From Plotosus lineatus (taxonomy: Eukaryota > Chordata > Actinopteri > Siluriformes > Plotosidae), in NCBI GenBank assembly GCA_024760905.1, contig CM045735.1:32162249-32226248 (forward strand): a stretch of DNA of 64,000 nucleotides, given 5' to 3'. Made by a program: the position numbers and the translations under genes. The stretch's first letter is position 1; every line of letters begins with the position of its first letter. The notes beneath the pieces were generated by a model. The model did not search any database, was not told the origin of the DNA, and saw only the letters and a program-made list of their open reading frames with translations. Positions 20,449 through 32,479 of the stretch are shown here, in pieces.

Positions 20449-20851
20449 TTTTTAGCTATTATGCGGGTGTAACTATGCCTGTGTGCAGATGTGAACGCTG
20501 CATGGATCAAAGCAGAATGTTACAATTTTGGGGTCCAGGCGGGAGGTGCAATTCAGCCGAAATCCATTAAAAAAAATCTCGTATTATTATTAGCATTTTA
20601 GATTAAAATCTAATTTACATAATTTGAGTAGACTTTAAACAGTGAAATTATGACCCCCCCCCAAGATAAAAGTGACTATACTCCATAATTATTGATGCAA
20701 TTTTGGGATTTAGTTTTGCAATATGGTTCAGAGTGCAGGTATAAAAATGCTGCAAAAAAAGGTGCAGGTACATAATTCGTTTCCAAATGCATCATGATTT
20801 GTTCTCATTTAAATGTAAATTACAGAAACTGAGTGCAGTTATGAAAGGTGT

Positions 20852-20853
<2 letters not shown>
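20449..20853. other. AT-rich spacer
   Basis: No gene or recognisable repeat is seen. Confidence 0.4.
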
Positions 20854-20922
<69 letters not shown>

Positions 20923-20930
20923 CGTGCATG
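20854..20930. repeat. (GT)n microsatellite
   Basis: About 33 GT units end in GCGTGCGTGCATG. Confidence 0.97.
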
Positions 20931-21159
20931 TTCAGTGATTGGAAAAGGAGTGAGCATCTCAACCCAAGGGCGCAGTGAAGGCACTCAGATCGGTACTTTC
21001 TTTTCACTTCATCCATCCTCTTTAAGTCTTTTTTCTTTTTTCCTTTCCTACTACCGATTTCATTTCTTTTCATTTTCTTTTCTTTGTTATTTCTTTTCGT
21101 TAGTGAGAGCTGTATTAATGCATTGGGGATCATTTGTACTTTGAATCTTCTGTAGGATC

Positions 21160-21211
21160 ATCTTTCTCTCTCTCTGTCTCTCTCTCGCTCTCTCTTTCTC
21201 TCACTCTCTCT

Positions 21212-21250
<39 letters not shown>
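21160..21250. repeat. Compound (CT)n(CA)n microsatellite
   Basis: CT-rich units with GC and TT interruptions pass into about 16 CA units. Confidence 0.93.
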
Positions 21251-21254
<4 letters not shown>

Positions 21255-21359
21255 ACACAGTGGTGGAGAATGTAAGTTGACAGATGCCGTTTCCTGCACA
21301 TTTACACCATTTGAAGTTGTTTTCACCATTCAGATTGGGGCTTGGCGGGGATATTTCTG

Positions 21360-21655
21360 TGTGGAATTTGCAAATTATTTTTATTTTATTTTTTTAATTT
21401 CAGACACATTGGTGCACTTTAAATCTTTTCTGTTACAGATAAAAATAACAATATTAATGATTTTTTTTTTTTTTTATTGTAAGTTGAACTATATTTCTTT
21501 CTTTTTTGTTTTTAATGTTAATAAAGGTAAAGTGTTATGCAGAGGTGTACTAATAATTTTATAGACAATTAATACTATTTATAGTCGCTCGCGGGGCAGT
21601 GGGGGGGGTGCTTTTTTTTTCTTCCCTTGGTCACAGAAAATAATTGAGAAGCACT
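21360..21655 (+). mobile_element. hAT-like non-autonomous element, right part
   Basis: The right end, read inward from 21655, is CAGTGCTTCTCAATTATTTT, a hAT-type terminus seen in fish. Internal blocks (AACTATATTTCTTTCTTTTT; GCAGAGGTGTACTAATAA; GACAATTAATACTATTTATA) recur in reverse at 43500-43950. The left end was not located. Confidence 0.6.
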
Positions 21656-22034
21656 GATCTAAGTGGTTGTTTTAAATTACCCATAAATAGGAGTGTCAAT
21701 GATTACTCTCTCTGTAATGCTCTGCATTAGATTGGTGAAGTTCTAAAGGTGTCCTTCACCCTCTGTCCAGAATCAGCTGAAATATGCTCAAGCTTCCGGG
21801 TGGTCTGAGGGATAATAAGCAACTTGGTAAGTGAATGAACGACTAAATGAAAAGCCGCAAACAAAGGTTTAACACTGTAAATCAAATCTATTTGAGGTTC
21901 AATGTAAAAAAAAATAAAATATATAAAGCAATAACTAATGCATTATCATCATCTTCTTCCACTTGATCCGGGGTCGGGTCGGGTCTGGGGGGCAGCAGCC
22001 TTAGCACTGAGGTCCAGACGTACTCATGTATCAT

Positions 22035-22165
22035 TCCATTCATTCGATTTCTGAACCGCTTAATCCTAATTAGGATCACAGGGAGGCTGGCGCCCGTCTC
22101 AGCTGACTCAGGGTGAGAGCCGGGTACACCCTGGACAGATTTCAAGGTCATCGCAGGGCATCCTA
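22035..22165 (-). repeat. SINE-M/L tail fragment
   Basis: A well-preserved minus-strand tail (AACCGCTTAATCCTAATTAG ... GGTACACCCTGGACAG) stops after about 120 bp, a 5'-truncated insertion. Confidence 0.75.
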
Positions 22166-22356
22166 ACCAAAAATAAAATGCTAAACGTTGCTAAAATGCA
22201 AGGTCTTTCTCATACAGAATAGACTCGAGATATTAATTGAAAACTCCTGAAAGGTTCTTTCTAATAATTCCCCTGTACAGCAAGCATTGTATTTGGATCA
22301 TTTTAAGCCTTTTGTGCTATACTAACACACGGCGTGAGTAGTGTAGGAGTTCAGCA

Positions 22357-22395
<39 letters not shown>

Positions 22396-22855
22396 CACAT
22401 TTCTATGTCCATTACCTCCTATAGTTTCTCAACTATATGCAGTAAATCTTACTCAGTGCAAAAGTAAGGGTCAAGAAAATGAACAGGGCAAGTATACATT
22501 TATTCAAATCAAGCGTGACTAAAGGGAAGAAACAGAAATCTCAAAGTTTTGTCTTGGAGCAAATTGTTTAGTGTCTATTTAGTGTCATTAGTTTAAGTCT
22601 GGGAGCCCCTACACTGGGCTGAAGATGAAAGAATGGAATCCTGTTTTTTTTTTTTTTTTTTACAAATAGCGTACACTCATACTGCTACTTCCTGTCTTTG
22701 CCATTTTGTGATAAAAACCACCTAAGATGCTCGCTGAAGTATCAAGCTAGTTTGGAATTATCAACAATACATTACAGAAATGGTTGCAACTAATCAAGCA
22801 GAACATCACACTTAGACCAAGGTATATCTGTAGGGTTCTCTTTCATGTTGTCAGA
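22166..22855. other. Spacer with homopolymer runs
   Basis: Poly-A at 22361-22390 and poly-T near 22644-22661. No gene is seen. Confidence 0.45.
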
Positions 22856-22904
22856 TATATATATATATATATATATTATACATATATATATATATATATA
22901 TATT
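22856..22904. repeat. (TA)n microsatellite, imperfect
   Basis: A TA array with a TTATACA interruption, fused directly to the truncated 5' end of the RTE copy. Confidence 0.92.
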
Positions 22905-23494
22905 AAGTACTTAGGCTCAACAATCCAGAGCAATGGAGAATGTGGAAAAGAGGTGAAGAAGCGCGTGCAGGCAGGTTGGAATAGATGGAGAAAAGTGTCC
23001 GGTGTGATGTGTGATAGGAGAGTATCAGCAAGAATGAAGGGAAAAGTGTACAAGACGGTGATGAGTCCAGCGATGTTGTATGGTTTAGAAACAGTGGCCC
23101 TGGGGAAAAGACAGGAGTCAGAGTTGGAGGTAGCAGAGATGAAAATGTTGAGGTTCTCTTTGGGAGTAACGAGGATGGATAGGATCAGAAATGAGTACAT
23201 CAGAGGGACAGCACATGTAAGATGTTTTGGAGACAAAGTCAGAGAGGCTAGATTGAGATGGTTTGGACATGTACAGAGGAGAGATAGTGAGTATATTGGT
23301 CGTAGGATGCTGAGGTTGGAACTACCAGGCAAAAGGCCCAGAGGAAGACCAAAGAGAAGATTTATGGATGCGGTGAAGGCGGACATGAAGGTCATTGGAG
23401 TAAGAGTAGAAGATGCAGAGGATAGGGAGAGATGGAGGCAGATCATTTGCTGTGGCGACCCCTGAAGGGAACAGCCGAAAGGAAAAGAAGAAGA
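22904..23494 (+). mobile_element. RTE-clade LINE, strongly 5'-truncated
   Basis: About 590 bp of the 3' end lies between TA arrays on both sides; the flanking (TA)n may be the expanded target duplication. It ends with GGCGACCCCTGAAGGGAACA and GAAGAAGAAG. It is most similar to the copy at 33.4 kb (shared GVRVEDAEDRERWRQ). Confidence 0.88.
22906..23468 (+). pseudogene. RTE reverse transcriptase C-terminus fragment
   Basis: An open frame of about 187 LINE-derived codons runs from KYLGSTIQSNGECGKEV to the terminal ICCGDP and stop. It includes MLYGLETVALGKRQESELEV and WFGHVQRRDSEYIGRRMLRLELPG. The active site and all N-terminal domains are absent. The upstream codons of the open frame come from the TA microsatellite and are not part of the gene. 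Confidence 0.87.
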
Positions 23495-23556
<62 letters not shown>

Positions 23557-23586
23557 ATTATTATTATTATATTATATTATATTATA
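23495..23586. repeat. Compound (AT)n(ATT)n microsatellite
   Basis: About 28 AT units then ATT units, starting at the RTE tail. It probably grew from the LINE tail or target sequence. Confidence 0.93.
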
Positions 23587-23589
23587 CAT

Positions 23590-25410
23590 ATCTTTTTTTT
23601 TCTTTTTTTTTTCACACAACATTGATAATATTAAAGGTATTATACCCAATTTTCAAAATTTTCATTTTGGACACCACCAGTTCACCAAAGTCCAATTCCT
23701 GATCCAAAAAACCTCCACATTTCTTCATTGCTTCCCCACCTCCTCCTGAAATGCTGGTTGGCTTCTCCATCCCATTTATAGTCTATCCACTTTCTGATAC
23801 GCCACACTGACTGGTGGCCTGAAAGCTCCACTCTCTGTGTGCTGGGATGCAGATCGGGATGGATGGAGCTACCACTGTGAATAAAAGTGGGAGTAAAGGC
23901 CAGCTAATCAGAAGACCCAGCATGCTGTCGTCCAGCCCCACCCCCTACTTCCAGAACAAACAAACAAACAAAAAAATTGGGAAATCTTTGTTTACGGTCA
24001 ACTCAAACAAATCTGATTAAAAACTTAAACCTTTGCCAACCTTATTAAACACCATGTCATCATCCAAATCATCTAACAGGCCCATTCAACACTGAAACAA
24101 CATGTACGCGCCAGAAAACAAACAGATTATTTTGAGGCTGATTTTTTTTTCTTTTTGCTCCATAGGGTTACATCATACCAGTTAAAGCAGTTTAACCAAA
24201 TATGCACCAGATTCAATTATTATTATTGTCCCTGTTAAAAACTGAAGTAAAACACTTGGGAAAATCAGCTCCATTTAAAAATAAATAAATAAAATACATT
24301 TAAAGTAACTGCCACTGCAGCAAGCGTATCTGTTGTGTTCGATCCCAGCTAATAATCACTGTTAAGTCTGAACCAGTGCACGCTTCACTGAAAAGCTCAT
24401 TAGGAAGGCATAAAACGGAACTTTTAAAGCCCTAGAATGGGAAACGTGGCACACAAAAGAGAGCAAGTGAACGAAAAACAGACAGGAAACTAATAACATT
24501 TCACCTTGGATTTGCTTGAGCAACCTTCTAATTCACACCTACATATCGTTTTTAAATGCACGGGGAAAAAGGTATTGACAGCAAGCCTCGAAATTTAGGA
24601 ATTTTTGGTTATCATTTTCTCACTCGTGTGTAAAACAATCTGGTAACCTATGGTTTGTTCACCTGATTTTACCTTGCAAATTCAATAGGTTATGCTAATA
24701 GTTGCCATAATTAAGAGCATACTGGGAAATGTGCTGATATTTAGATCCTTGTAATCCTTTAAATGGAACTAACGAAATCCAATTCATTCAATGTTTACAT
24801 TAGCAGTTGATTGTTCTCAGCAGAAGAATCGCTGCAATTCCCACATGTAAAATGTTTATATCTCTAAGACCTAAAGTCTACATTAGAAGACCCAGCCTGA
24901 CAAGCCCTAAAATTAACTGCTCCTAATAAATTTGTCACTTAGCAATTGTAAACATCTAGTTGCGGATAGGTAAACAAAGTGCATACAAAGGAAATATTTC
25001 ACTTGAACGATGAAACAGTTAAAATGATAGGAAACTTGAATCAGTCTTGAACAGCACTTGTGATATAAAATTATATAAAATTGAACCGTAATAATAAATG
25101 ACACGATGCTAAAAATATGCATATAATGAATTTCAGTTCGGTGTATTTGTGTTGTGAGCCCTTCATTTCAATTAGTTAGACAGGAAGACTGATCACGTTA
25201 GCAACTTATTATAGACATTATGATTACTGATCTTTACAATATCTTCTGGCACACTGATAGTCATGCACAGTTTGATCTGACTATGTAACAAGATCTCAAA
25301 ATTAAGTTTTATTCAATTATAGAATTAGATTTATCACTGTCAATGAAATATCAAATGATAGACTTTATCGTCTTACCCGAGTAGACTATATTTCTAAACT
25401 GGATATTTCC
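23590..25410. other. Longest repeat-poor stretch of the window
   Basis: About 1.8 kb with almost no recognisable transposon or microsatellite. No frame longer than about 70 codons and no splice-bounded exon stands out on either strand. In a window this repeat-rich, it is the best place to look for conserved non-coding sequence, but I see no direct sign of function. Confidence 0.45.
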
Positions 25411-25413
25411 TTT

Positions 25414-25428
25414 TCATATATATGTGTG

Positions 25429-25483
<55 letters not shown>

Positions 25484-25498
25484 TACACACACACACAC
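25414..25498. repeat. Palindromic compound microsatellite (GT)n(TA)n(CA)n
   Basis: A left ATGTGTGTGTGTGTATATAT block is mirrored by a right TATACACACACACACAC block around a (TA)n centre, giving a long potential hairpin. Confidence 0.9.
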
Positions 25499-26130
25499 AG
25501 GGATCCCCCACTTTCTGTGTTTTTTTGAGCATATCTTTCACTGCAGTTTGGTGAGATAACCATCTAACTTGATGTTGATGACTTCAAAATCACCTTTAAA
25601 TGTATATGTTTCAAAAACCCATCCCTTCATATCAGAAATTTCTGCCATTTTACAGTACTGTACATGCAACATGCAAGCCACGCTGCATTATAACACACAT
25701 AGTCACCATGTGATTTTTTTTAGATCTCCGCTGTGTGACATATATATGAATCATGGCTACGTTTTCCCATTAACTCACTTGGAACACCAGGTCAATCAGC
25801 CAAAGGTGTTGTGAGAGGTCGTTACATTTCACACAGTCCCAGAACAAAACCTATCCAAGTATTTGTATCGTGGAGATGCTGAGCACAAACATTTGTGGGA
25901 AAAACTGGAAAGAGTTTGCACAACCGACTATTTGTTCCAGTTTCAAGGCTTGGACAGTGTTGGGTGCACGAATGAGTATACACATTCCTTAAAGGTTTCG
26001 TTTAAACCTCCAAAGCACACAGCGTTTCCAGTATACACCAGCAAAACTGCTGAAGAAAAAAAAAAAAAGATTCTAAAGGCAGTTGAAATGTGCACAAGAA
26101 TTCAATTTCTTTCATCATCAGGGCTGAGTT
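25499..26130. other. Spacer, possible Tigger-like end at its left
   Basis: It starts GGGATCCCCCACTTTCTGTG, similar to the ends of the 13.06-16.72 kb element. No opposite end was found. The 138-codon frame at 25863-26279 has no domain I recognise and ends in the CA array, so it is probably spurious. Confidence 0.4.
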
Positions 26131-26204
26131 GGATCCAGACCCTATCCGGGGAAAGCAAGGCAGAAATACACCTTGAATGGAATACCAGTCCTTCCTGGTA
26201 CAGA

Positions 26205-26258
<54 letters not shown>
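26205..26258. repeat. (CA)n microsatellite
   Basis: About 26 CA units follow GAATGGAATACCAGTCCTTC, which resembles the end of a fish retroposon. Confidence 0.95.
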
Positions 26259-26259
<1 letters not shown>

Positions 26260-26450
26260 GCGGAGCTCTCATGTTTTAGGAGGTGAAACGAAAACAGGGA
26301 TCCTGGTGGACACCCCAAAAGGATGCAAAATGGATCATGAAACCTTATAAGTGAATTAGCAGAAACTTACATGATCACAGGCATATGAGACAGCAAAGGG
26401 GGAGAGATAACGTATAAAATAACACAAACATTATTTAGGCAGGAGCTGAG

Positions 26451-26452
<2 letters not shown>

Positions 26453-26517
<65 letters not shown>

Positions 26518-26525
26518 GTGTGTGT
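26453..26525. repeat. (GT)n microsatellite
   Basis: About 35 GT units with one GC variant. Confidence 0.97.
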
Positions 26526-26621
26526 TCATCAAACGCTTCCATAAACCAGTCAGAAAGCACTAATCCTAATCAGTTTATTAGAAGACGTGTGAGAGCTGGT
26601 GTGAATTTAAAGAAGGTAGAT

Positions 26622-26685
<64 letters not shown>
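26622..26685. repeat. (GA)n microsatellite
   Basis: About 30 GA units after a short GACAGA lead-in. Confidence 0.96.
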
Positions 26686-26686
<1 letters not shown>

Positions 26687-26987
26687 TGATGGGTAGACAT
26701 GGACAAATTGTATAAAATGTAGACATGAATACTTGATACTATTTCACCAAAGATAAAATCCATCCTGAATCCATCTTTATAATTAATATCTGATCTTCAG
26801 TGGTGCACAAGATTTATTTTGTAATAAGATTTTAAGCTGGCTTTTTCATTTAAGCCACTTCTGTCATTTATTTTCACTTTCGTGAACACATTCCTACATT
26901 ACACACACAATTATATGGCTACCTGCTGATGGCATTGCTAGCAGAATTAGACCTCACTTCATCTCTCTACATTTAAAAGAGCTGTCC

Positions 26988-27072
26988 ATCTCTCTCTCTC
27001 GCTCTCTCTCGCTCTCTCTTGCTCTCTCTCGCTCTCTCTCGCTCTCTCTTGCTCTCTCTCGCTCTCTCTCGA
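26988..27072. repeat. Decamer-patterned CT array
   Basis: Tandem units of GCTCTCTCTC with a TTG variant that recurs every third unit, giving a 30-bp higher period. Confidence 0.9.
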
Positions 27073-27229
27073 TCAAACACTGCTCAAAAATATCACATTT
27101 CAAAGCTTAAACTTATCTTAATGCTAATACTATAATCAGTGCCACATTGCTTGTTATATCATAGATTAATATGCTAGCTGTGCAATTTTCTAATGTAATA
27201 CAACAGCACTGCATTCTGGAAGCTGGTGC

Positions 27230-27627
27230 AGATTAGGGTTTTTTCCCCCCATTTTTAGATTTTTTCCCCCATTTTCTCTCTAATTTAATCGTGTCCAATT
27301 CCCACCCACAAAGTATTGCCTTCCCTATCACACGACCACCACTGACCAGTGAGGGGTGAAAGTAGGCACACGACCCCTCCGTGACATGCAGTATTAGCCA
27401 CCTGCCCTTTTTCAAACTGTGGCACATGCATATTTGGGGACGGTCTAACACACTCGGAGGGAAAGCGCTATCTATCCCTCGTATGAATGAGCTCAAATGA
27501 GCTGAAAGATGCTGATTGGCTGTAGATCGCTGTGAGTCACAAGGAGTCGGATGTATGCCGTCTTCCCTGCTATGAGAGCTCGGGCCAATTAGTTCTCATG
27601 CACTCCCAGCTTCGGACGGCTGCGGCA
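27230..27627. repeat. Probable interspersed repeat (SINE-like), host of the piggyBac insertion
   Basis: The blocks TTTAATCGTGTCCAATTCCC, CACTCGGAGGGAAAGCGC, GATTGGCTGTAGATCGCTG and TCCCAGCTTCGGACGGCTG match, from memory, a widely dispersed fish repeat. The piggyBac element interrupts it. The class is not assigned. Confidence 0.45.
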
Positions 27628-27955
27628 TTAACCCCTTACCCGGCAGAGACGAGTATACTCGCAATCACCCAAATTGTATTTTCCAGTCATTGATGAGTTA
27701 ACTCGCCAAAACTTACGCTTTCAAAACCAGAGGGAAGCGGCTTTACTCGTCATTTCTATTGATGCCTGAGGATGTTATCGTACACTACTCATCATCATAC
27801 GCCTCAAAAAAATGAACTATGGCATCTCAAGGCAACGTTAGACAAGAGGTAAGCGGCGAAACGTTTTCGACTCAGTAACCCGCAAAGAGTCAAAGGGGGA
27901 GTGTCGCGCTCTTTAGAATCGGTACTCTCGGCCTCGTATTTTACGATTTCCTTGA

Positions 27956-28520
<565 letters not shown>

Positions 28521-28675
28521 GGTAATTTCAAATTACAGTTGCATGCAAAAATAGATGAAAAATTAAAAATAGACTTGAATTTCGTATTCAGCATAAAGTA
28601 AAGAACTTAAAAAAAATTGGTCTGAAAAAGGAACGTTTTTGTCAAAAAAATGGTTGGTTAAGGGGTTAAACCACA

Positions 28676-28790
28676 TTCCTCCATGAACTACAGTTTTCTC
28701 CCACAGTCCAAATATGCACGGTATGCTAGTTGGCAGTTCCAAATTACCCTTAGGTGTGAGTGAGTGAGTGGTTGTACGGTTGTGTTCAAA
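28676..28790 (+). repeat. SINE-M internal fragment
   Basis: Body text (TTTTCTCCCACAGTCCAAAT, GGCAGTTCCAAATTACCC) followed by a GTGAGTGAGTG centre. Head and tail are missing. Confidence 0.55.
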
Positions 28791-28976
28791 ATCTTTATAA
28801 CAGCTTTGATTTCCATACACACAATTCTATTACAATTCACAAACATGAAAAGAAACAGATCAAATTTGAGCTATTCCTTTAAACAAATTGAAGAAAAGTG
28901 AATATTAGATCATTAAAAAAATAACAGTGTCTGTATTTCTTTTTTTTTTTTACAAACTCAAATATTTTAATTCAGT

Positions 28977-29309
28977 TCATTTTCTGTAACCGCTTAATCC
29001 TAATTAGGGTCGTGGGGAGGCTGCCGCCCATCCCAGCCGACTTTGAGCGAGGGCAGAGTACACCCTGGACAGCTTGCCAGGCCATCACAGGGCAGAAACG
29101 CGCTGATGGCTTTGCAGTTACTCCTGTTGAAAGTCAGCAATGGTTCTTTTGCATGAACTTCTCACCATAGACAGGGACAGACATGGCCGGCCTTTGATAA
29201 TGCAGTTAGCTGCACGGGGCAGTGACAACCTTGTGGAGAGTGGGACTCGAACCCCCAAGCTTTAGATCAGCGAGCCAGCGCTTTTTACCACCAGGCCACC
29301 ACTGCCCCT
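28977..29309 (-). repeat. SINE-L, full-length copy
   Basis: The tail (AACCGCTTAATCCTAATTAG, CACCCTGGACAGCTTGCCAG) is joined at CACAGGGCAGAAACGCGCTG to the SINE-R type body and head, ending CCACCACTGCCCC, all on the minus strand. An imperfect flanking duplication of the type TCAAATATTTTAATT is seen. It confirms the hybrid structure of the copy at 19.9 kb. Confidence 0.82.
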
Positions 29310-29904
29310 CAAACATTTTGTTTTATTTTATTTTCATATTGTTTTTCTTACATTTTTGTTTATTTTAATGACATTTTATACATTTAAATATCACTTTGCA
29401 GTGACATTAAAATAATAATAATGTAAAGGCTGAAGTTTTGTTTTTGACAGTAACAGATCACTTTATGATCACTGTTCATTAAAAAAATGTGAATGTAACC
29501 AATCAGAATAAGCTCCATTGTTTTCATTTTTGTTCTCAGGAGTAAATGAGTGCAAGCCAACTTCTTTTTCAGAAATTTTGACCTCTAATTTTATATATCC
29601 TGGATTAAATTCCATTCAGTGTTGTTACAAGTGGCTTATCATGTCAACGTCAACTTGCTGATCGATGAAGAAGCATGAAATATTCATCCACAGAATCATA
29701 TACATTTCCACCTACAGTATATTTGGCTTCATCTATCAGTTCCTGTGAGGCAAAAGGAACAAAGTGAGCGCAGGACATTTCTGTAATTAGACTCTGCTAT
29801 CAGTCAATGAGGGATTTGTGTGTATGTGTGTGACTGTCTGTATATTTTCTAACCAAAGGAAGCTTTGGTAGTCTTCTCAGCTACAATTATTAATTTGCTC
29901 ATTC
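29310..29904. other. AT-rich spacer
   Basis: No gene or recognisable repeat is seen. Confidence 0.4.
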
Positions 29905-30024
29905 ATTTCTTTTCTAAGCCGCTTAATGCAAACTCCACACACAGATGCCTAAGTCTGGAAATCGAACCCAGGCCTTCTTGCTGTGAAGTGGATGTGCTAA
30001 CCACTGCGCCACCATTGCTGCCCA
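29905..30024 (-). repeat. SINE-M with large internal deletion
   Basis: The tail end (TTTCTAAGCCGCTTAATG) is joined directly to the head side (CAAACTCCACACACAGATGC, CTTCTTGCTGTGAAGTGG, ACTGCGCCACC) on the minus strand. About 220 bp is missing. Confidence 0.7.
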
Positions 30025-30545
30025 ATCACAATGTGTTTTTTTGTTTGTTTGTTTGTTTGTTTGTTTTTTTCTAATTGTGTCTGGAACATAAAACCTGTTT
30101 AATATTAAAACGAAGTTAGTGGACAGAACTGAAAACGGGCAGCACATTCTGCCTTTGCTTCTCCATAACCGATATTCCAATCCATCTTTTATCATCCACA
30201 CTTTATTCTCCTTGACATTTCTTTTCTCATTCTGGCTAAATCCTATACCATAATATAGAAATTTTGCTATGTAAAAAAAAACATCATTTGGCATGTTAAT
30301 GCACCTTAAAAATAAACTGAAAACCATCCCATAATACATTTTCTTTCTTTTTACATTTCTGTACCTTTATGTGTTTTTTAATTTTTTTTCAGCTTTTAAA
30401 ACTAAGAAATATGTCTATCGACATTGCACCTTGAAATATTTGTGTATATATTAGACAGACAGACAGATAGATAGATTGATAAAAAGAACAAAAATGAGGA
30501 AAGATAAGAAAAAAGCCCTTGAGAGACATGATTGAAAAAATGGAA
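30025..30545. other. AT-rich spacer
   Basis: It holds a (TTTG)n run at 30038-30064 and a GACA/GATA run near 30455-30475. No gene is seen. Confidence 0.45.
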
Positions 30546-30555
30546 GCACTTTGAT

Positions 30556-30557
<2 letters not shown>

Positions 30558-30611
<54 letters not shown>
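30558..30611. repeat. (GA)n microsatellite
   Basis: About 26 GA units. Confidence 0.96.
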
Positions 30612-30615
<4 letters not shown>

Positions 30616-30799
30616 AGACAGGAAATAAGAGAAATGGACAGAAAAAAAACTGATGGAAAAGGGAAATGGAAAAGGAGAAGGAGGAAAAGAAAACAGAATG
30701 TAAGTCTCTGTATGCCAGAGAAAGCAAAAAGGACAAATTAAACTAGAGAGAGTGTGTGGAAAATAAGTCATGAATATGTGTGCGGGTGGGGTGGGGCTG

Positions 30800-30900
30800 A
30801 CACAGAGAGAGAGAGAGTGACAGAGAGAGAGAGAAAGAGACAGAGAGAGTGACAGAGAGAGAGAGAGAGTGACAGAGCGAGCAAGACAGAGAGTGAGAGC

Positions 30901-30948
<48 letters not shown>

Positions 30949-30988
30949 CAGAGAGAGTGAGAGCGTGACAGAGAGAGAGAGAGAGAGA

Positions 30989-31028
<40 letters not shown>

Positions 31029-31041
31029 TCGACAGAGTGAG

Positions 31042-31086
<45 letters not shown>

Positions 31087-31213
31087 GAGAGTGAGACAGA
31101 GAGAGAGAGAGAGAAAGAGAGTCAGAGAGAGTGACAGAGCGAGCAAGAGATAGAGAGAGAGAGATAGAGAGAGCGAGACAGAGAGAAAGAGAGAGAGAGT
31201 GACAGAGAGTGAC

Positions 31214-31268
<55 letters not shown>

Positions 31269-31270
31269 AA
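30800..31270. repeat. Complex (GA)n array with GTGACA and GCGA interruptions
   Basis: About 470 bp of purine-rich repeats, punctuated irregularly by GTGACAGAG and GAGCGAGCAAGAGA blocks. The repeated longer block GTGACAGAGCGAGCAAGA (near 30871 and 31131) points to duplication of larger units. The 283-codon minus-strand frame rich in Ser and Leu is a translation of this array and not a gene. Confidence 0.93.
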
Positions 31271-31289
31271 GAGAGAGAAAAAGAGATGG

Positions 31290-31481
31290 GGGGGGAGACC
31301 ACATGATGTCCTTGCTGCTACTTAATCTTGAAAAAGTGTTCTGTTCGAGCTCAGGGTTGCTCGTCTTCAAGGATGTTCACTGGGTGAGTACGGTTAATAA
31401 AAACATTGAAATCACTAAAAGGAGGAACAAAATGATCTTTGAATAAGGAATCAAAAGAAAGTGGAAACACACCACTGAGTC

Positions 31482-31518
<37 letters not shown>

Positions 31519-32145
31519 ACATAATTCAGATCTCCCTTAACTAAACAACAAGGGCAGTTCTGTAAAGAGTAATACGGTTCTGACTATAAAACAAACTATG
31601 GCAGAGCTTTGCATTAAAATCTGACCCTGAACAAAAATAAAAGAAATTAAATGAAATGTGTTTACTTATTTGTGTATACATGTAACCGTGGGTAACACTG
31701 AGATTCAATGTTCATCATTTGAGAGAATCGTGAGGAGCGTGGGATGACTTCGTGGTGATCTTCAGGGAACTTTAGTGTAATTGTGGCGATTGTGCAAAAC
31801 TATTTGCTGTGATTATTACAATGCGCTACGATGTGATGCGAATGGTGACGGAACGTGGGACGAGTGTTGAAGAGCAGTAGAGCTTAACAAGCCTTTACGG
31901 AGCATAACAGACCTTGAAGCGCCACCGTACGAGACCTTGATGAACTTGGCAAGATGATTCCTTTAAGTTTCATCTCTTGGATGCACCCTGCCTCCTTTTT
32001 ATAGCTCAACTGTGCTCCCAGTGGCTCATAAATTGTGGAGCTTCGCGCTTTTTTAAAAAATTGTACAGAACGTGGACATCGTCCCTCAGTGTAAACTCAG
32101 GGTTAAGATTCTGTTCAGATTGATTTCATATTATACTTGCACTTC
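31290..32145. other. Spacer with a tetranucleotide run
   Basis: (ATTG)n at 31484-31516. The remainder has no gene or repeat that I can assign. Confidence 0.45.
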
Positions 32146-32147
32146 AA

Positions 32148-32475
32148 AGGGCAGTGGTGGCCTAGTGGTATAGGGCGCTAAATCATTGATCCGAAGGTTG
32201 GGGGTTCGAGTCCCACTCTTCACAAGGTTGTCACTGTCCCCCGAGTGCAGCTAACTGTGTTATCAAAGACCGGCCATGTCTCTCACTGTCTGTGCTGAGT
32301 GGCTGTGACAGAACCATTGCTGACTTTCGAAAAAATGAGCTGCAAAGCCATCAGCGGGTTTCCACCCTGCGATGGCCTGGCGAGCTGTCCAGGGTGTACT
32401 CTGCCTTCGCTCGGAGTTGGCTGGGATGGGCACCAGCCTCCTCGTGACTCTAATTAGGATTAAGTGGTCAAATGA
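32148..32475 (+). repeat. SINE-L, full-length copy
   Basis: SINE-R type head (GGGCAGTGGTGGCCTAGTGG, GGGTTCGAGTCCCACTC), body, then the switch at GGTTTCCACCCTGCGATGG to the L2-like tail (GATGGGCACCAGCCTCCTCG, AATTAGGATTAAGTGG). The (GAAT)n end has decayed. Confidence 0.84.
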
Positions 32476-32479
32476 ACTG

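Noticed and set aside
25863..26279. 138-codon plus-strand frame
   Set aside because: No domain is recognised. It ends in a CA array and contains a poly-A stretch, and no splice or start context supports it.
30451..31302. 283-codon minus-strand frame of Ser and Leu
   Set aside because: It is the translation of the (GA)n array. Length is explained by composition alone.
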